Of a DNA stretch of 64,000 nucleotides, positions 1 through 7,683 are shown piece after piece. The notes beneath the pieces were generated by a model. It had not been told where the DNA came from. It saw nothing but the letters and a program-made list of their open reading frames with translations, and did no database searches. Location: NCBI GenBank assembly GCA_002452335.1, contig DKFJ01000010.1, positions 387,559 through 451,558 of the forward strand, given 5' to 3'. Position 1 is the first letter of the stretch. Every line of letters starts with the position of its first letter. A program made the position numbers and the translations under genes. Origin of the DNA: Deferribacteraceae bacterium UBA6799 (lineage in GTDB: Bacteria > Chrysiogenota > Deferribacteres > Deferribacterales > Geovibrionaceae).

Positions 1-1
1 T

Positions 2-229
2 GCCTTCACATCGGCTATTCAGGGCTGGTTCATCGCAAAAAACAAATTATGGGAAGTGCCTTTTCTGCTGCTTGCTGCTTTCATACTCTATCATCCCGCC
101 GGACTTCTGGAGATATTCCACTATCCGCTGGATTATAAATATTACATGTACATCCCAGGCGTTCTGCTCTTCTTAGGCATTTTGGGAGAACAGAGGCTAA
201 GGCTGAAATTTTCTAAAGCGGCGGTGTAA
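2..229 (+). CDS. C-terminal end of a TRAP-transporter-like fused permease (partial)
   Basis: The reading frame is open from base 2 to a TAA at 227-229, giving 75 residues with no start inside the window. The visible part begins AFTSAIQGWFIAKNK, followed by two hydrophobic stretches (about residues 18-34 and 48-64) separated by HPAGLLEIFHYPLDYK, and ends in a basic tail. This looks like the last segments of the large 4TM/12TM fused permease of TRAP dicarboxylate-type transporters, which import organic acids with a periplasmic binding protein. The family call rests on resemblance of a short tail only. The aminotransferase start follows its stop by one base, so the two are probably co-transcribed. 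Confidence 0.55.
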   Translation, partial: AFTSAIQGWFIAKNKLWEVPFLLLAAFILYHPAGLLEIFHYPLDYKYYMYIPGVLLFLGILGEQRLRLKFSKAAV

Positions 230-230
230 A

Positions 231-1520
231 ATGTCTGACCAGCTTGATAAAAACCTGAATCTGAATGTCAGAGGGCTATCTCTCTCTGCCACGCTGGCTA
301 TTAACGAGCTCAGCAACTCTATGATAAAACAGGGAAAAAAGGTATATAAGCTGGGGCTTGGACAGTCACCGTTTCCTGTTCCTCAGCCTGTTGTGGACGA
401 GCTGAAGAACAACGCTTTTCAGAAGGACTATCTGCCGGTCCGCGGGCTTCCTGCTCTTCAGAGCTCCATAGCGGACTTTTACCGTAAAACGCAGGGGATA
501 CAGTTCACTCCTTCATCAATTCTGATCGGTCCCGGGTCGAAGGAGCTGATGTTCATCCTTCAGCTTGTTTATTACGGCGATCTGCTGATCCCGTCGCCGA
601 GCTGGGTTTCATATGCTCCTCAGGCGCACATCATCGGGCGTCATGTGTCGTGGATTGATACTAAGGAGGAGAACGGGTGGCTTCTGACACCGGAAGAGCT
701 GGATGAATACTGTTCGGCTGATTCCGGAAAGCCCAGAATCCTGATTCTGAACTATCCTAACAACCCCACGGGAAACACTTATAACGCCGCAGAGTTGAGA
801 GAGCTGGCTGACGTGGCCAGAAAACATAAGATTCTGCTTCTGTCCGATGAGATTTACGGAGAGACCAACCACGAAGGCGACCATGTTTCCATAGCCAGAT
901 ACTACCCCGAAGGAACTATCATCAGCAGCGGGCTGTCGAAATGGTGCGGGGCAGGGGGCTGGAGACTGGGCGTGTTCGCTTTTCCGGATAAGCTGTCGTG
1001 GCTGATGGACGCTATGGCCTCTGTCGCCAGCGAGACCTATACATCAACAAGCGCTCCCATACAATACGCCGCAGTGAGAGCTTTTCATCTGGGGCTGGAT
1101 ATCGAAAGATATCTGGTCAATTCCAGAAAAGTGCTGAAATCTCTGGGACTGCACCTGTATAAACTGATGACTGATGCCGGAATATCCGTATGCCGACCTG
1201 TTGGCGGTTTCTATATGTTTCCTAATTTTGAGAAATTCAGAGCTCAGCTGGAAAACCGCGGGATCAGAACCTCTGTGCAGCTGTGTGAGCGTCTTCTGGC
1301 GGAAACTGGCGTCGCTGTGCTTCCCGGAGCTTCTTTCGGACGTGATAAGAACGAGCTGACAGCCAGACTGGCCTATGTGGATTTTGACGGCGCCCGTGCT
1401 CTGGCGGCTGTGGAATCTATGCCTAAGGACTATTTTCCAGATGAAAAATTCCTGAAGACATACTGTCTGAACAATGTGGAAGCCATCGAAAAAATGACGG
1501 AGTGGCTTAAGTCTCTCTAG
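231..1520 (+). CDS. Class I/II pyridoxal-phosphate aminotransferase
   Basis: The 429-residue protein has the full set of fold-type I aminotransferase motifs: NYPNNPTG at 174-181 (substrate/PLP asparagine), SDEIYG at 205-210 (PLP-binding Asp and Tyr), and SGLSKWCGAGGWRLG with the Schiff-base lysine at K237 and the phosphate-binding Arg a few residues on. It should be a cytosolic PLP enzyme moving an amino group between an amino acid and a 2-oxo acid. The aspartate/aromatic branch is likely but the substrate cannot be fixed from sequence. It directly follows the transporter tail, so an imported oxo acid or amino acid could be its substrate (inference). The 3' end overlaps the convergent stress-protein gene by four bases. 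Confidence 0.9.
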   Translation: MSDQLDKNLNLNVRGLSLSATLAINELSNSMIKQGKKVYKLGLGQSPFPVPQPVVDELKNNAFQKDYLPVRGLPALQSSIADFYRKTQGIQFTPSSILIGPGSKELMFILQLVYYGDLLIPSPSWVSYAPQAHIIGRHVSWIDTKEENGWLLTPEELDEYCSADSGKPRILILNYPNNPTGNTYNAAELRELADVARKHKILLLSDEIYGETNHEGDHVSIARYYPEGTIISSGLSKWCGAGGWRLGVFAFPDKLSWLMDAMASVASETYTSTSAPIQYAAVRAFHLGLDIERYLVNSRKVLKSLGLHLYKLMTDAGISVCRPVGGFYMFPNFEKFRAQLENRGIRTSVQLCERLLAETGVAVLPGASFGRDKNELTARLAYVDFDGARALAAVESMPKDYFPDEKFLKTYCLNNVEAIEKMTEWLKSL

Positions 1521-1954
1521 ATTCTGGTTATCAGAACACTGATGGGGCAGTGCCTCAGTATCTTTCCGGCGGTAGTGCCGAAGGTGAATCTCTTCAGTCC
1601 GGACTGTCCGTGGGAGCCTATGACCAGCAGGTCATACTCGCCTTTTTCTGTTTCGTAGAGTCCTTCTATATACGGAACACCCCTGCGGATCAGACTGGTC
1701 CAGTCCATGTCTTTCAGCACGGGAATCTCATTCTCCATATTCGCGAACTTTTCTTCTATTTCATTGTCAATCTTAGACTTGATGGAGCGGTACTGCTCGT
1801 CGGTTATATACACCTGAAACTGGCTTCTGTCGTGGGCGACATGCAGAACGGTCAGAGCGCATCCGGATGCTTTTGCCATCCACGCCGCCTGTTCCACTGC
1901 CTTTTTTGAAAAATCGCTGAAGTCGGTCATAACCAGAATGTGTTTATAGCTCAT
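1517..1954 (-). CDS. Universal stress protein (UspA family)
   Basis: A single Usp domain of 145 residues. It opens with KHILVMTDFSDFSKKAV, including the Asp (D11) that contacts the adenine nucleotide, and ends with the ATP-binding signature G113-SHG116-9 residues-G126-T127. It is therefore of the ATP-binding MJ0577-like class, not the non-binding UspA class. Such proteins are soluble dimers that help cells survive starvation and oxidative or respiratory stress; the exact role varies. The gene is monocistronic, with AGAGG before the ATG and a plausible promoter at 1971-1998. It is divergent from the FixH-like/SafE-like operon and shares a 106-bp control region with it. Confidence 0.93.
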   Translation of the reverse strand: MSYKHILVMTDFSDFSKKAVEQAAWMAKASGCALTVLHVAHDRSQFQVYITDEQYRSIKSKIDNEIEEKFANMENEIPVLKDMDWTSLIRRGVPYIEGLYETEKGEYDLLVIGSHGQSGLKRFTFGTTAGKILRHCPISVLITRI

Positions 1955-1970
1955 GATGTACCTCTGTTTA

Positions 1971-1998
1971 AGTATAGCCCGTATATGATGATTTTCAA
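1971..1998 (-). promoter_or_regulatory. Predicted sigma70 promoter of the universal stress gene
   Basis: On the minus strand TTGAAA (1993-1998) and TATACT (1971-1976) are separated by 16 bp, a good match to the housekeeping consensus. The start codon at 1954 lies about 10 bp past the expected transcription start. Confidence 0.5.
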
Positions 1999-2014
1999 GA
2001 TAAAGCGGAAGTTT

Positions 2015-2042
2015 TTGACTATTTATACCGTTATGGTATGAT
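2015..2042 (+). promoter_or_regulatory. Promoter of the FixH-like/SafE-like operon, with embedded Rrf2-type operator
   Basis: TTGACT (2015-2020), 16 bp, TATGAT (2037-2042) form a strong sigma70-type promoter. Within the spacer and running into the -10 box lies the inverted repeat ATACC-GTTAT-GGTAT (2025-2039). The same half-sites and five-base spacing occur in the longer perfect palindrome at 10635-10657 in front of the rrf2 gene, also over a -10 box. A repressor bound here would block RNA polymerase. That it is the Rrf2 protein is inference from the shared site. Confidence 0.65.
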
Positions 2043-2060
2043 ATTTATTGAGGTGAGAGG

Positions 2061-2510
2061 ATGAATCGTTTCAAACTGATAATCAGTGTGCTTTCTTTTT
2101 TATTATCGGTAATATGCTTTACTGTTCCCGCGCACTCTGCGGAAAAATTTGTCGTTAAATATGATAAGACCATAGATATAACCAAAAACACCTCCACGGT
2201 GAATGTGGACGGATATACAGTGCGGGTGGATATGTCCGAACCCGCTGAGCCCTTCAGAGAGCTGGTTTTCAGAGTTTTCATCGAGAAGGATAAGAAGCCG
2301 GTGGAGCTCGCCCACGGGTACATGCAGTTCAATATGTCCATGGACATGGGGCTGTATAAAACCAAGCTGTTCAAAGCGAACACAGGATACACCGCCAAGG
2401 TGACACTGCCTAAATGCATATTCGGCGGAAAAAGATGGTATGTCAAACTGGTCTTCTCCGCTGACGGCGGCGAGTTCAGCAAAGTTTTTCTGTTTGATAT
2501 GAAGGAATAG
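2061..2510 (+). CDS. Secreted FixH/YtkA-like protein of unknown function
   Basis: The 149-residue protein begins with a clear signal peptide (basic MNRFK, hydrophobic core to about residue 22, likely cleavage after AHSA near residue 27), so it is probably periplasmic. The rest is beta-rich. The segment MSMDMGLYKTKLF...YTAKVTLPKCIFGGKRWYVKL resembles the FixH/YtkA immunoglobulin-like fold seen in CcoH and in some copper-handling proteins. One Cys and several Met are present, but a metal site is only a guess. GAGAGG precedes the ATG at 2061. It is co-transcribed with the SafE-like gene two bases downstream and faces the cbb3 assembly genes, which suggests a part in oxidase maturation or copper supply. 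Confidence 0.7.
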   Translation: MNRFKLIISVLSFLLSVICFTVPAHSAEKFVVKYDKTIDITKNTSTVNVDGYTVRVDMSEPAEPFRELVFRVFIEKDKKPVELAHGYMQFNMSMDMGLYKTKLFKANTGYTAKVTLPKCIFGGKRWYVKLVFSADGGEFSKVFLFDMKE

Positions 2511-2512
2511 AC

Positions 2513-3172
2513 TTGGAAGAGCTTACATATCTGGGATTTCTTTCTATGGGTTTTTCTGTGGGATTCGGGCATTGTCTGGGCATGTGCCATCCCTTTGTCC
2601 TATATATTTCCGGACGTTTTGTCGGCGACAAAAAGGGCTATCGACCGCTATTTCTCCCGCATATTATGTATAATCTAGGACGTATCACCACCTATGCCAT
2701 GCTGGGGCTCATAGCCGGTTTCGCCGGAAATATGGTTCAGACAGTAGGGAGTCTGATGGGAATACAGAAGGCGGCGGCTGTTTTCGCCGGATTTTTTCTG
2801 ATAATCTACGGTCTTTTCGCTTTTGCCGGGTATAATTTCATGAACAAACTGGAGAGTAAATTCGGCAGGCTGAACATAGCTGATAAAATAAAGAGATTGC
2901 AGCCAAAAACGCCTTATATCACAGGCGTTGTGCTTGGTTTTCTGCCGTGCGGACCTCTGTACGGCATGATAATAGCTTCCGCTTCCACCGCGGACGCTCT
3001 CAGAGGCATGATCTCTATGGTGCTTTTCGGCACTGGAACCATGGCGGCGCTCCTTCTGGCTTCTGTATTCGGAAACTTTCTTATGGCAAGACGTGGTCTG
3101 TTCAATATGCTTTCGCTGATCATCATGACGGCAATGGGCATCTTTTTTATCTGGTCCGGACTCAGGATGTAA
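2513..3172 (+). CDS. SafE-like (COG2836-type) membrane protein, probable copper/cbb3 maturation factor
   Basis: A 219-residue polytopic membrane protein with about six hydrophobic segments. Two family signatures are visible: FGHCLGMCHP at residues 18-27, with His and Cys positioned as in the metal- or thiol-related motif of this family, and FLPCGPLYGMI near residue 143, the DsbD-like proline-cysteine motif. Automatic pipelines usually name it sulfite exporter TauE/SafE. In many proteobacteria this branch sits next to ccoS or ccoI, and the present context agrees. The start is TTG at 2513, supported by AAGGA seven bases upstream inside the end of the preceding gene. Its stop (3172) directly abuts the stop of convergent ccoI (3173) with no base between and no terminator. 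Confidence 0.82.
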   Translation: MEELTYLGFLSMGFSVGFGHCLGMCHPFVLYISGRFVGDKKGYRPLFLPHIMYNLGRITTYAMLGLIAGFAGNMVQTVGSLMGIQKAAAVFAGFFLIIYGLFAFAGYNFMNKLESKFGRLNIADKIKRLQPKTPYITGVVLGFLPCGPLYGMIIASASTADALRGMISMVLFGTGTMAALLLASVFGNFLMARRGLFNMLSLIIMTAMGIFFIWSGLRM

Positions 3173-5608
3173 TTATTTTGTTATTCTAAGCGAGTTGAAG
3201 ACTACAAGCAGGCTACTGACGCTCATGAAGGCGGCGCTAAGAACGGGATGCACCTTTCCTGTGACGGCCAGCGGTATCATTATCAGGTTATATGAAAAAG
3301 CCCAGAACAGGTTTTCTTTTATTATTTTCAATGTCTTGACGGATGTTCCGTGCAGGTTTTCAATAAGCCCCAGCTCCTCACGCATCAGCACTATGTCGGA
3401 ACTCTCTATGGCGATATCGGTTCCCTGACCAATGGCTATGCCTATGTCGGCGGTTGTCAGCGCCGGAGCGTCATTGATGCCGTCTCCCACCATGGCGCAT
3501 ATTCTGCCGTCCGTCTGATATGATCTGACTATTTCTGCCTTCTGAAAAGGCGTAACGTCTGAAATGACTTCCAGACCTTTCACATTCAGTCTTTCCGCCA
3601 GCTTTTCGGCGGCTTTTCTGTTGTCTCCGGTTACTATCACAGTTTTCAGTTTTTTATCCGCCAGATATTTTAATGTTTTCTCAGCGTCCGGCTTTATGCT
3701 GTCTGATAAAGTGATGACTCCGGCGTATCTGCCGTCCACGGCAACGCATGCCGCTGTGAGTCCTTTTGATATCTTTTCGTCTATTATGGAATCATTGACG
3801 CTGATTCCCTGTTCTTTTATATAGGCTGCCGTGCCTGCAATTACGCTTTTGCCGTTTACAGAGCCTGAGACGCCCTTTCCAGGGGTTTCGGTAAAATCTG
3901 ATACCGACACAAAGTCATCGGTGAAAAAGTCTGTTACAGCCTTAGCTATCAGGTGGGACGAGTTGCGTTCCAGAGAAGCGGTGAGCGTCAGAAGTTCATC
4001 CTTCGTCATGTGTTCCGGGATCACTTCCTCCACCTTCAGCTCGCCTTTGGTTATTGTTCCCGTTTTATCGAACAGAAAAACGGATGTTTTGCTGAATCTC
4101 TCTATAATGTCGCCCGATTTCGCTATGGCGCCCATTTTCGTTATTCTGGATGTGGCTATCAGTATGGCAAGCGGCGTGGCGAGTCCCAGAGCGCAGGGGC
4201 AGGCTATCACCAGTACGGAAACGGCTGTCATGACTGACAGCAGCGTGTTGTGCGAAAGAAGGTACCAGACAATGAATGTCCCCAGCGAAATAGCCAGAAT
4301 AGCCGGCACGAACCAGCCCACAACCTTGTCTGCTATGTTTTGTATGGGCGCTTTGGACGCCTGAGCATCTTCCACTGCCTGCACTATGCGCGACAGCGTG
4401 GTCGAGCTTCCGGTATGTTCCACCAGAACCACCATGCTTCCGTTTATGTTGCCTGTTCCGGCGAACACCTTTTCGCCGATGGTTTTCAGTCTGGGCGACG
4501 CCTCGCCTGTGAGCATGGATTCATTGACTTCGCTCCTGCCGTATATCACTTCGCCGTCCGCAGGAACAGAGTCGCCAGGCAGAACCTCCAGCAGGTCTCC
4601 GGGTCTTATCTGTTTCACGGGAACGGTTTCAGATTTCTGCTGTCCTGTCATATATAGTTTTTCATCATAGTCAGCCAGCAGGCGCACCTGTGAAGGCTGG
4701 TATGTCAGCAGTTTGGAGACGGCGTTGGATGTGCGCACTTTCGCGCCCGCCTCTATATATCTGCCCAGAAGTATCAGCGTTATTATGTTGGCTGTGGTGT
4801 CGAAATATATCTCCTGATCGAGAAACAGCGCAAACACGCTGTAGACATACGCCGTGAACGACCCCAGAAAAATCAGGGTGTCCATGGTGGTGTGTCCTTT
4901 GCGTATGGCTGTCAGAGAGCTTCTGATGAACGGCCAGCCGGAATAGAACATGACAGGTGTGCACAGAGCCCAGGCGGTGTATTGAAAGAACTGGCGCAGA
5001 CCGCTGTTGATGCCCTGAAAATATCCGGCGTAGAGAGCGACGGTGTATATCATTAACTGCATTGTAAAGAACGCCGCTATTGAAAATCTGTAAAAATAAT
5101 CCTTCTTCTCTTTTTCATAGATACCGGCGACGGATGATTCGCTTATGGGCAGGGGGCAGTAGCCGATGGAAGTGATCCTGTCGATTATCTCTTTCAGCGT
5201 TATTCTGCCTTTGGTCCAGCGGATACGGGCTTTGTGGGTGGCGTAGTTCACTCGAACCGATTCCACCCCTTCAGCCTTGTTTAGATAATTTTCAATAAGC
5301 CAGATGCATGCGGCGCAGCGTATGCCGCTGAGAGCTATGTCCACCTCATAGCTGTTTTCGTATTCTTTAACCGAATCAACGAACAGCTCTTCGGACACTT
5401 GGGAGGTCAGGGCGGCGCCCGCCTGCCAGCTCTCGTCACGTTTGGAGTAAAACTTGCTGAATCCTTCTGTTTTCAGGATCTTATAGACCCCTTCACAGCC
5501 ATGACAGCAGAAAAACAGATCTTCGCCGTCTATGCGCTCCTGTATTGCCTGATTTTTATTGATCTCAAGCATGCAGTGGGCACAGCGTACGGTCTTTTCA
5601 TTCGTCAT
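3173..5608 (-). CDS. ccoI: CcoI/FixI copper-transporting P1B-type ATPase for cbb3 oxidase assembly
   Basis: Exports or delivers Cu for the CuB site of cbb3 oxidase at the inner membrane. From the ATG at 5608 the protein has 811 residues. It shows an N-terminal cysteine cluster (C9xxC12, C34-C35xxC38) typical of CcoI, a heavy-metal domain with C98AAC101, eight expected membrane helices with the CPC motif at 470-472, the phosphorylation site DKTGT at 514-518, and the hinge GDGINDAPAL at 708-717. The frame stays open upstream to 5650, but 5608 (or 5614) is preferred because translation then starts inside the last codons of ccoS, overlapping by about 11 bases. It is the last gene of the cbb3 operon and ends against the convergent SafE-like gene. 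Confidence 0.93.
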   Translation of the reverse strand: MTNEKTVRCAHCMLEINKNQAIQERIDGEDLFFCCHGCEGVYKILKTEGFSKFYSKRDESWQAGAALTSQVSEELFVDSVKEYENSYEVDIALSGIRCAACIWLIENYLNKAEGVESVRVNYATHKARIRWTKGRITLKEIIDRITSIGYCPLPISESSVAGIYEKEKKDYFYRFSIAAFFTMQLMIYTVALYAGYFQGINSGLRQFFQYTAWALCTPVMFYSGWPFIRSSLTAIRKGHTTMDTLIFLGSFTAYVYSVFALFLDQEIYFDTTANIITLILLGRYIEAGAKVRTSNAVSKLLTYQPSQVRLLADYDEKLYMTGQQKSETVPVKQIRPGDLLEVLPGDSVPADGEVIYGRSEVNESMLTGEASPRLKTIGEKVFAGTGNINGSMVVLVEHTGSSTTLSRIVQAVEDAQASKAPIQNIADKVVGWFVPAILAISLGTFIVWYLLSHNTLLSVMTAVSVLVIACPCALGLATPLAILIATSRITKMGAIAKSGDIIERFSKTSVFLFDKTGTITKGELKVEEVIPEHMTKDELLTLTASLERNSSHLIAKAVTDFFTDDFVSVSDFTETPGKGVSGSVNGKSVIAGTAAYIKEQGISVNDSIIDEKISKGLTAACVAVDGRYAGVITLSDSIKPDAEKTLKYLADKKLKTVIVTGDNRKAAEKLAERLNVKGLEVISDVTPFQKAEIVRSYQTDGRICAMVGDGINDAPALTTADIGIAIGQGTDIAIESSDIVLMREELGLIENLHGTSVKTLKIIKENLFWAFSYNLIMIPLAVTGKVHPVLSAAFMSVSSLLVVFNSLRITK

Positions 5609-5741
5609 CGTCATCCAGCATGCGGTACTTGGGACCTTCCATATCATCAAATTCCCCGGTTTTACCTGCCCATAGAAAGATAGCGAGCACGATAACCCCC
5701 AGAATGAGGGAAACCGGGATCATGATATAAAGAGCTCCCAT
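5598..5741 (-). CDS. ccoS: CcoS, small cbb3 oxidase maturation protein
   Basis: A 47-residue single-pass membrane protein. It starts MGALYIMIPVSLILGV, continues with a hydrophobic helix to about residue 24, then WAGKTGEFDDMEGPKYRML and a run of four Asp and a Glu. The FDD.EGP and acidic-tail pattern is characteristic of CcoS (FixS), required for cofactor insertion into CcoN. The start ATG (5741-5739) overlaps the stop of the 28-codon gene upstream as TGATG, and its own tail contains the start of ccoI. So three genes are translationally chained here. Confidence 0.88.
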   Translation of the reverse strand: MGALYIMIPVSLILGVIVLAIFLWAGKTGEFDDMEGPKYRMLDDDDE

Positions 5742-5827
5742 CAGTTAGCGAATTTCATTGCGAAGTAAAGGGGGATGCCTATCATCGCTATAAGTGAAAG
5801 AATCATTACGATTGTTCCGAGTCTCAT
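5741..5827 (-). CDS. 28-residue single-helix membrane peptide in the cbb3 assembly operon
   Basis: A small open frame not matching any family I recognise. It begins MRLGTIVMILSLIAMIGIPL and ends YFAMKFAN: one basic residue, a long hydrophobic helix, a short polar tail. Support for translation is good: TCCTCC on the plus strand (5832-5837) gives a GGAGGA ribosome site five bases before the ATG, and the stop is fused with the ccoS start (TGATG). It lies between ccoH (ending 5845) and ccoS. It could be an accessory subunit or assembly peptide similar in scale to CcoM or CydX-type peptides; that function is inference. Confidence 0.65.
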   Translation of the reverse strand: MRLGTIVMILSLIAMIGIPLYFAMKFAN

Positions 5828-5844
5828 AAAATCCTCCTGCTAAT

Positions 5845-6282
5845 TTATTGATTGATATAAAAATTATTCTGAAAGGAAATTTCCGTGCCGGAAACCTTTG
5901 CCCGTGCCTCCAGAATAAAATTGCCGTATCCGTCTGTCTCGAAAGAGCCGTGGTAGGCTCCGTCTGGTCCTGCATCCGCTTTCAGCGTTTTGGTTCCGCT
6001 GGCAGAGCCGGGTCTTGCCACATAAAAAGTAAGTCCGTCCAGCTCAGTTCCCTCGTTCATCTGCATTGTGAAAGAGATGGAGACTTTTTCTCCCTCTCTG
6101 GCTGGTTTTATGTTTGTCAGGGCTAGCCCGTTGTCCTCTATGATGTGCTTGATCTTGTTGTAGTCCAGACCTGTCTCATAGGGTTTGTCGGTCACTTTGC
6201 CGTCAAACAGTTTATTTCCGTAATAGATAGACGGCGCTATGGTTATGAGCGCCAATAAAATTATGAAAAGTGTTACTTTCAT
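5845..6282 (-). CDS. ccoH: CcoH/FixH cbb3 oxidase assembly protein
   Basis: A 145-residue protein with an N-terminal membrane anchor (about residues 4-22) and a periplasmic FixH domain. The segment following the anchor (YYGNKLFDGKVTDKPYETGLDYN) and the later pattern LKADAGPDGAYHG...GNFILEA match the FixH family. CcoH binds early assembly intermediates of cbb3 oxidase and helps stabilise CcoP/CcoO in known systems. Its start codon shares bases with the stop of ccoG (both at 6282), so the two are translationally coupled. The secreted protein encoded at 2061 has a similar fold, so this locus seems to have two FixH-like proteins. Confidence 0.9.
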   Translation of the reverse strand: MKVTLFIILLALITIAPSIYYGNKLFDGKVTDKPYETGLDYNKIKHIIEDNGLALTNIKPAREGEKVSISFTMQMNEGTELDGLTFYVARPGSASGTKTLKADAGPDGAYHGSFETDGYGNFILEARAKVSGTEISFQNNFYINQ

Positions 6283-7493
6283 TATTTATCCTTTTTCTTT
6301 GCTCTGATAGGTCTGCGGAAGCTCAGCTCGCTCTTCTGGGCATCTGCGCCGTCTCCGGCATCAGCCAGCATGTTCAGGCTGAGTATCGGCATTTTCTCCA
6401 GTTTTTCCTCGGGTATGAACAGAAATACCTTCTGCTTGATAGTAGCATCCGGCTGAACCTTGATAGGTGATTCATACTGAAGCTCATATTTATCCGTGCC
6501 CTCCATAGAGAGCGTAACGCTGATAGCCTTGTCCGAGGTGTTCTTAAGCATTATCTCATATGAGTTTATTATGCTGCCTTCCTTTAATCTGGGCATGAAG
6601 CTCTGGTTCGGAAATACCTCGAACTCGAAAGGCTTCACATTGACCGCCATGTATATAAAGGCGGAGAGGAAGAGCAGGGTGGCGGCGCCTGTTATCAGGA
6701 CGTTCACTCTGAAAGGATTCTGTTTCTTCTCGAAACCGAATATGTAGTGTATGAGTGTCGGGTGCTCTTTCTTCTTCATTACCTTGGCGCAGGCTGTGAT
6801 GCACTGACCGCAGTTGATGCAGGCGGAGACCAGACCTTTTCTGATATCCAGATCCACAGGGCAGGTGCGCACGCACGCCTTGCACTGGATACATTTGTCA
6901 CGGGTATCGGGGTCCATCGCCACTATCAGAGTGTTTTTGTCGAACATTATCGACTGGAGCTTGGAATAGGGGCAGATGGTGGTGCAGAACTTATACCTGA
7001 TAAAGGCGAAGTTCAGATAGGTTATCACTGTGAGCGCCAGACAGAACATCTTGGTGACGTGGCTGAGTGTTCCAGCTGAGATGTCTGATATGAATTCGTA
7101 TGGCGAAACAAAGTAAAACACAAGCCAGACGCCTATGACGGCGCTGACCGCGAGCATTATTATATGGTTGATGACCCTGAGAACAGCGGTCTGATCTTTT
7201 TTGTCAAAAAAGGCTGTGAGGTTGATAATGGCGGTATGCGGGCAGAACCATCCGCACCATATCCGTCCGTAAAGCTGTGTTATGAGTATGGATAAAAAAG
7301 TTATAAAGAACGTAAGTATCAGCAGTATAAAGAAATTCTCTATCCATACCGATGTTCCGAATACGAACAGGCGCAATGAAGGGATATCGAACCTCAGAGC
7401 GCTCTGTCCGTTAATAGTTATAAATGGCAGCAGGAGAAACAGCAAGGTATTTATTATCCTGACTATCCACCTGTATCTTTGCAGATTAATCAT
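6282..7493 (-). CDS. ccoG: CcoG/FixG polyferredoxin-like cbb3 assembly protein
   Basis: From ATG 7493 the protein has 403 residues. It has several N-terminal membrane helices, WCGWFCPH at 79-86, C170xxxC174P, and a two-cluster ferredoxin region (C201xxC204xxC207xxxC211P and C225xxC228xxC231xxxC235). One further helix follows near residue 270, and the C-terminal part is an Ig-like IG_FixG domain. In Rhodobacter CcoG reduces Cu(II) during cbb3 maturation; the same job is likely here. An in-frame start at 7529 is possible, but 7493 lies in the tail codons of ccoQ, giving an eight-base overlap like the ccoS/ccoI junction, and fits the family N terminus better. Confidence 0.92.
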   Translation of the reverse strand: MINLQRYRWIVRIINTLLFLLLPFITINGQSALRFDIPSLRLFVFGTSVWIENFFILLILTFFITFLSILITQLYGRIWCGWFCPHTAIINLTAFFDKKDQTAVLRVINHIIMLAVSAVIGVWLVFYFVSPYEFISDISAGTLSHVTKMFCLALTVITYLNFAFIRYKFCTTICPYSKLQSIMFDKNTLIVAMDPDTRDKCIQCKACVRTCPVDLDIRKGLVSACINCGQCITACAKVMKKKEHPTLIHYIFGFEKKQNPFRVNVLITGAATLLFLSAFIYMAVNVKPFEFEVFPNQSFMPRLKEGSIINSYEIMLKNTSDKAISVTLSMEGTDKYELQYESPIKVQPDATIKQKVFLFIPEEKLEKMPILSLNMLADAGDGADAQKSELSFRRPIRAKKKDK

Positions 7494-7632
7494 CGTCATC
7501 ATCCAGCATTCTGTATTTTGCTTCTTCAACGGAGTCTTTTCTCTTTTTTGAGTAGTAATAGAATATAATAGCGGCGAAAATCACCACCAGGGCGATTCCG
7601 TATATAAGGAAAGAGTATACGCTTCCGATCAT
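7486..7632 (-). CDS. ccoQ: CcoQ-like small subunit of cbb3 oxidase
   Basis: A 48-residue open frame beginning MIGSVYSFLIYGIALVVIF, with one transmembrane helix (about residues 6-27), a basic patch SKKRK, and an acidic end KYRML followed by five Asp. Size, topology and position in the gene order are those of CcoQ/FixQ, which stabilises CcoP binding. The tail KYRMLDDDD is shared with ccoS of this locus, so mutual resemblance or descent from a CcoS-type protein is possible. Translation start ATG 7632 is preceded by GGGGG AAAAA. Its last codons carry the start of ccoG. Confidence 0.72.
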   Translation of the reverse strand: MIGSVYSFLIYGIALVVIFAAIIFYYYSKKRKDSVEEAKYRMLDDDDD

Positions 7633-7653
7633 TTTTTCCCCCGGATTAGATAT

Positions 7654-7675
7654 GGAGGGGGCAGAAGCCCCCTCC
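7654..7675 (-). other. Perfect 9-bp GC-rich hairpin between the ccoP anchor and ccoQ
   Basis: GGAGGGGGC and GCCCCCTCC pair perfectly around a four-base loop. It starts eight bases after the ccoP-anchor stop on the minus strand and is not followed by a T run, so it is not a classical terminator. It may protect or process the message between the structural and assembly halves of the operon. The 3' arm (CCCCC) is also complementary to the GGGGG ribosome site of ccoQ at 7638-7642. Confidence 0.6.
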
Positions 7676-7683
7676 AGAGGTTG

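Noticed and set aside
2045..2590. 181-codon minus-strand frame opposite the FixH-like gene
   Set aside because: It is antisense to two genes with signal peptide and membrane motifs, and its translation has no domain features.
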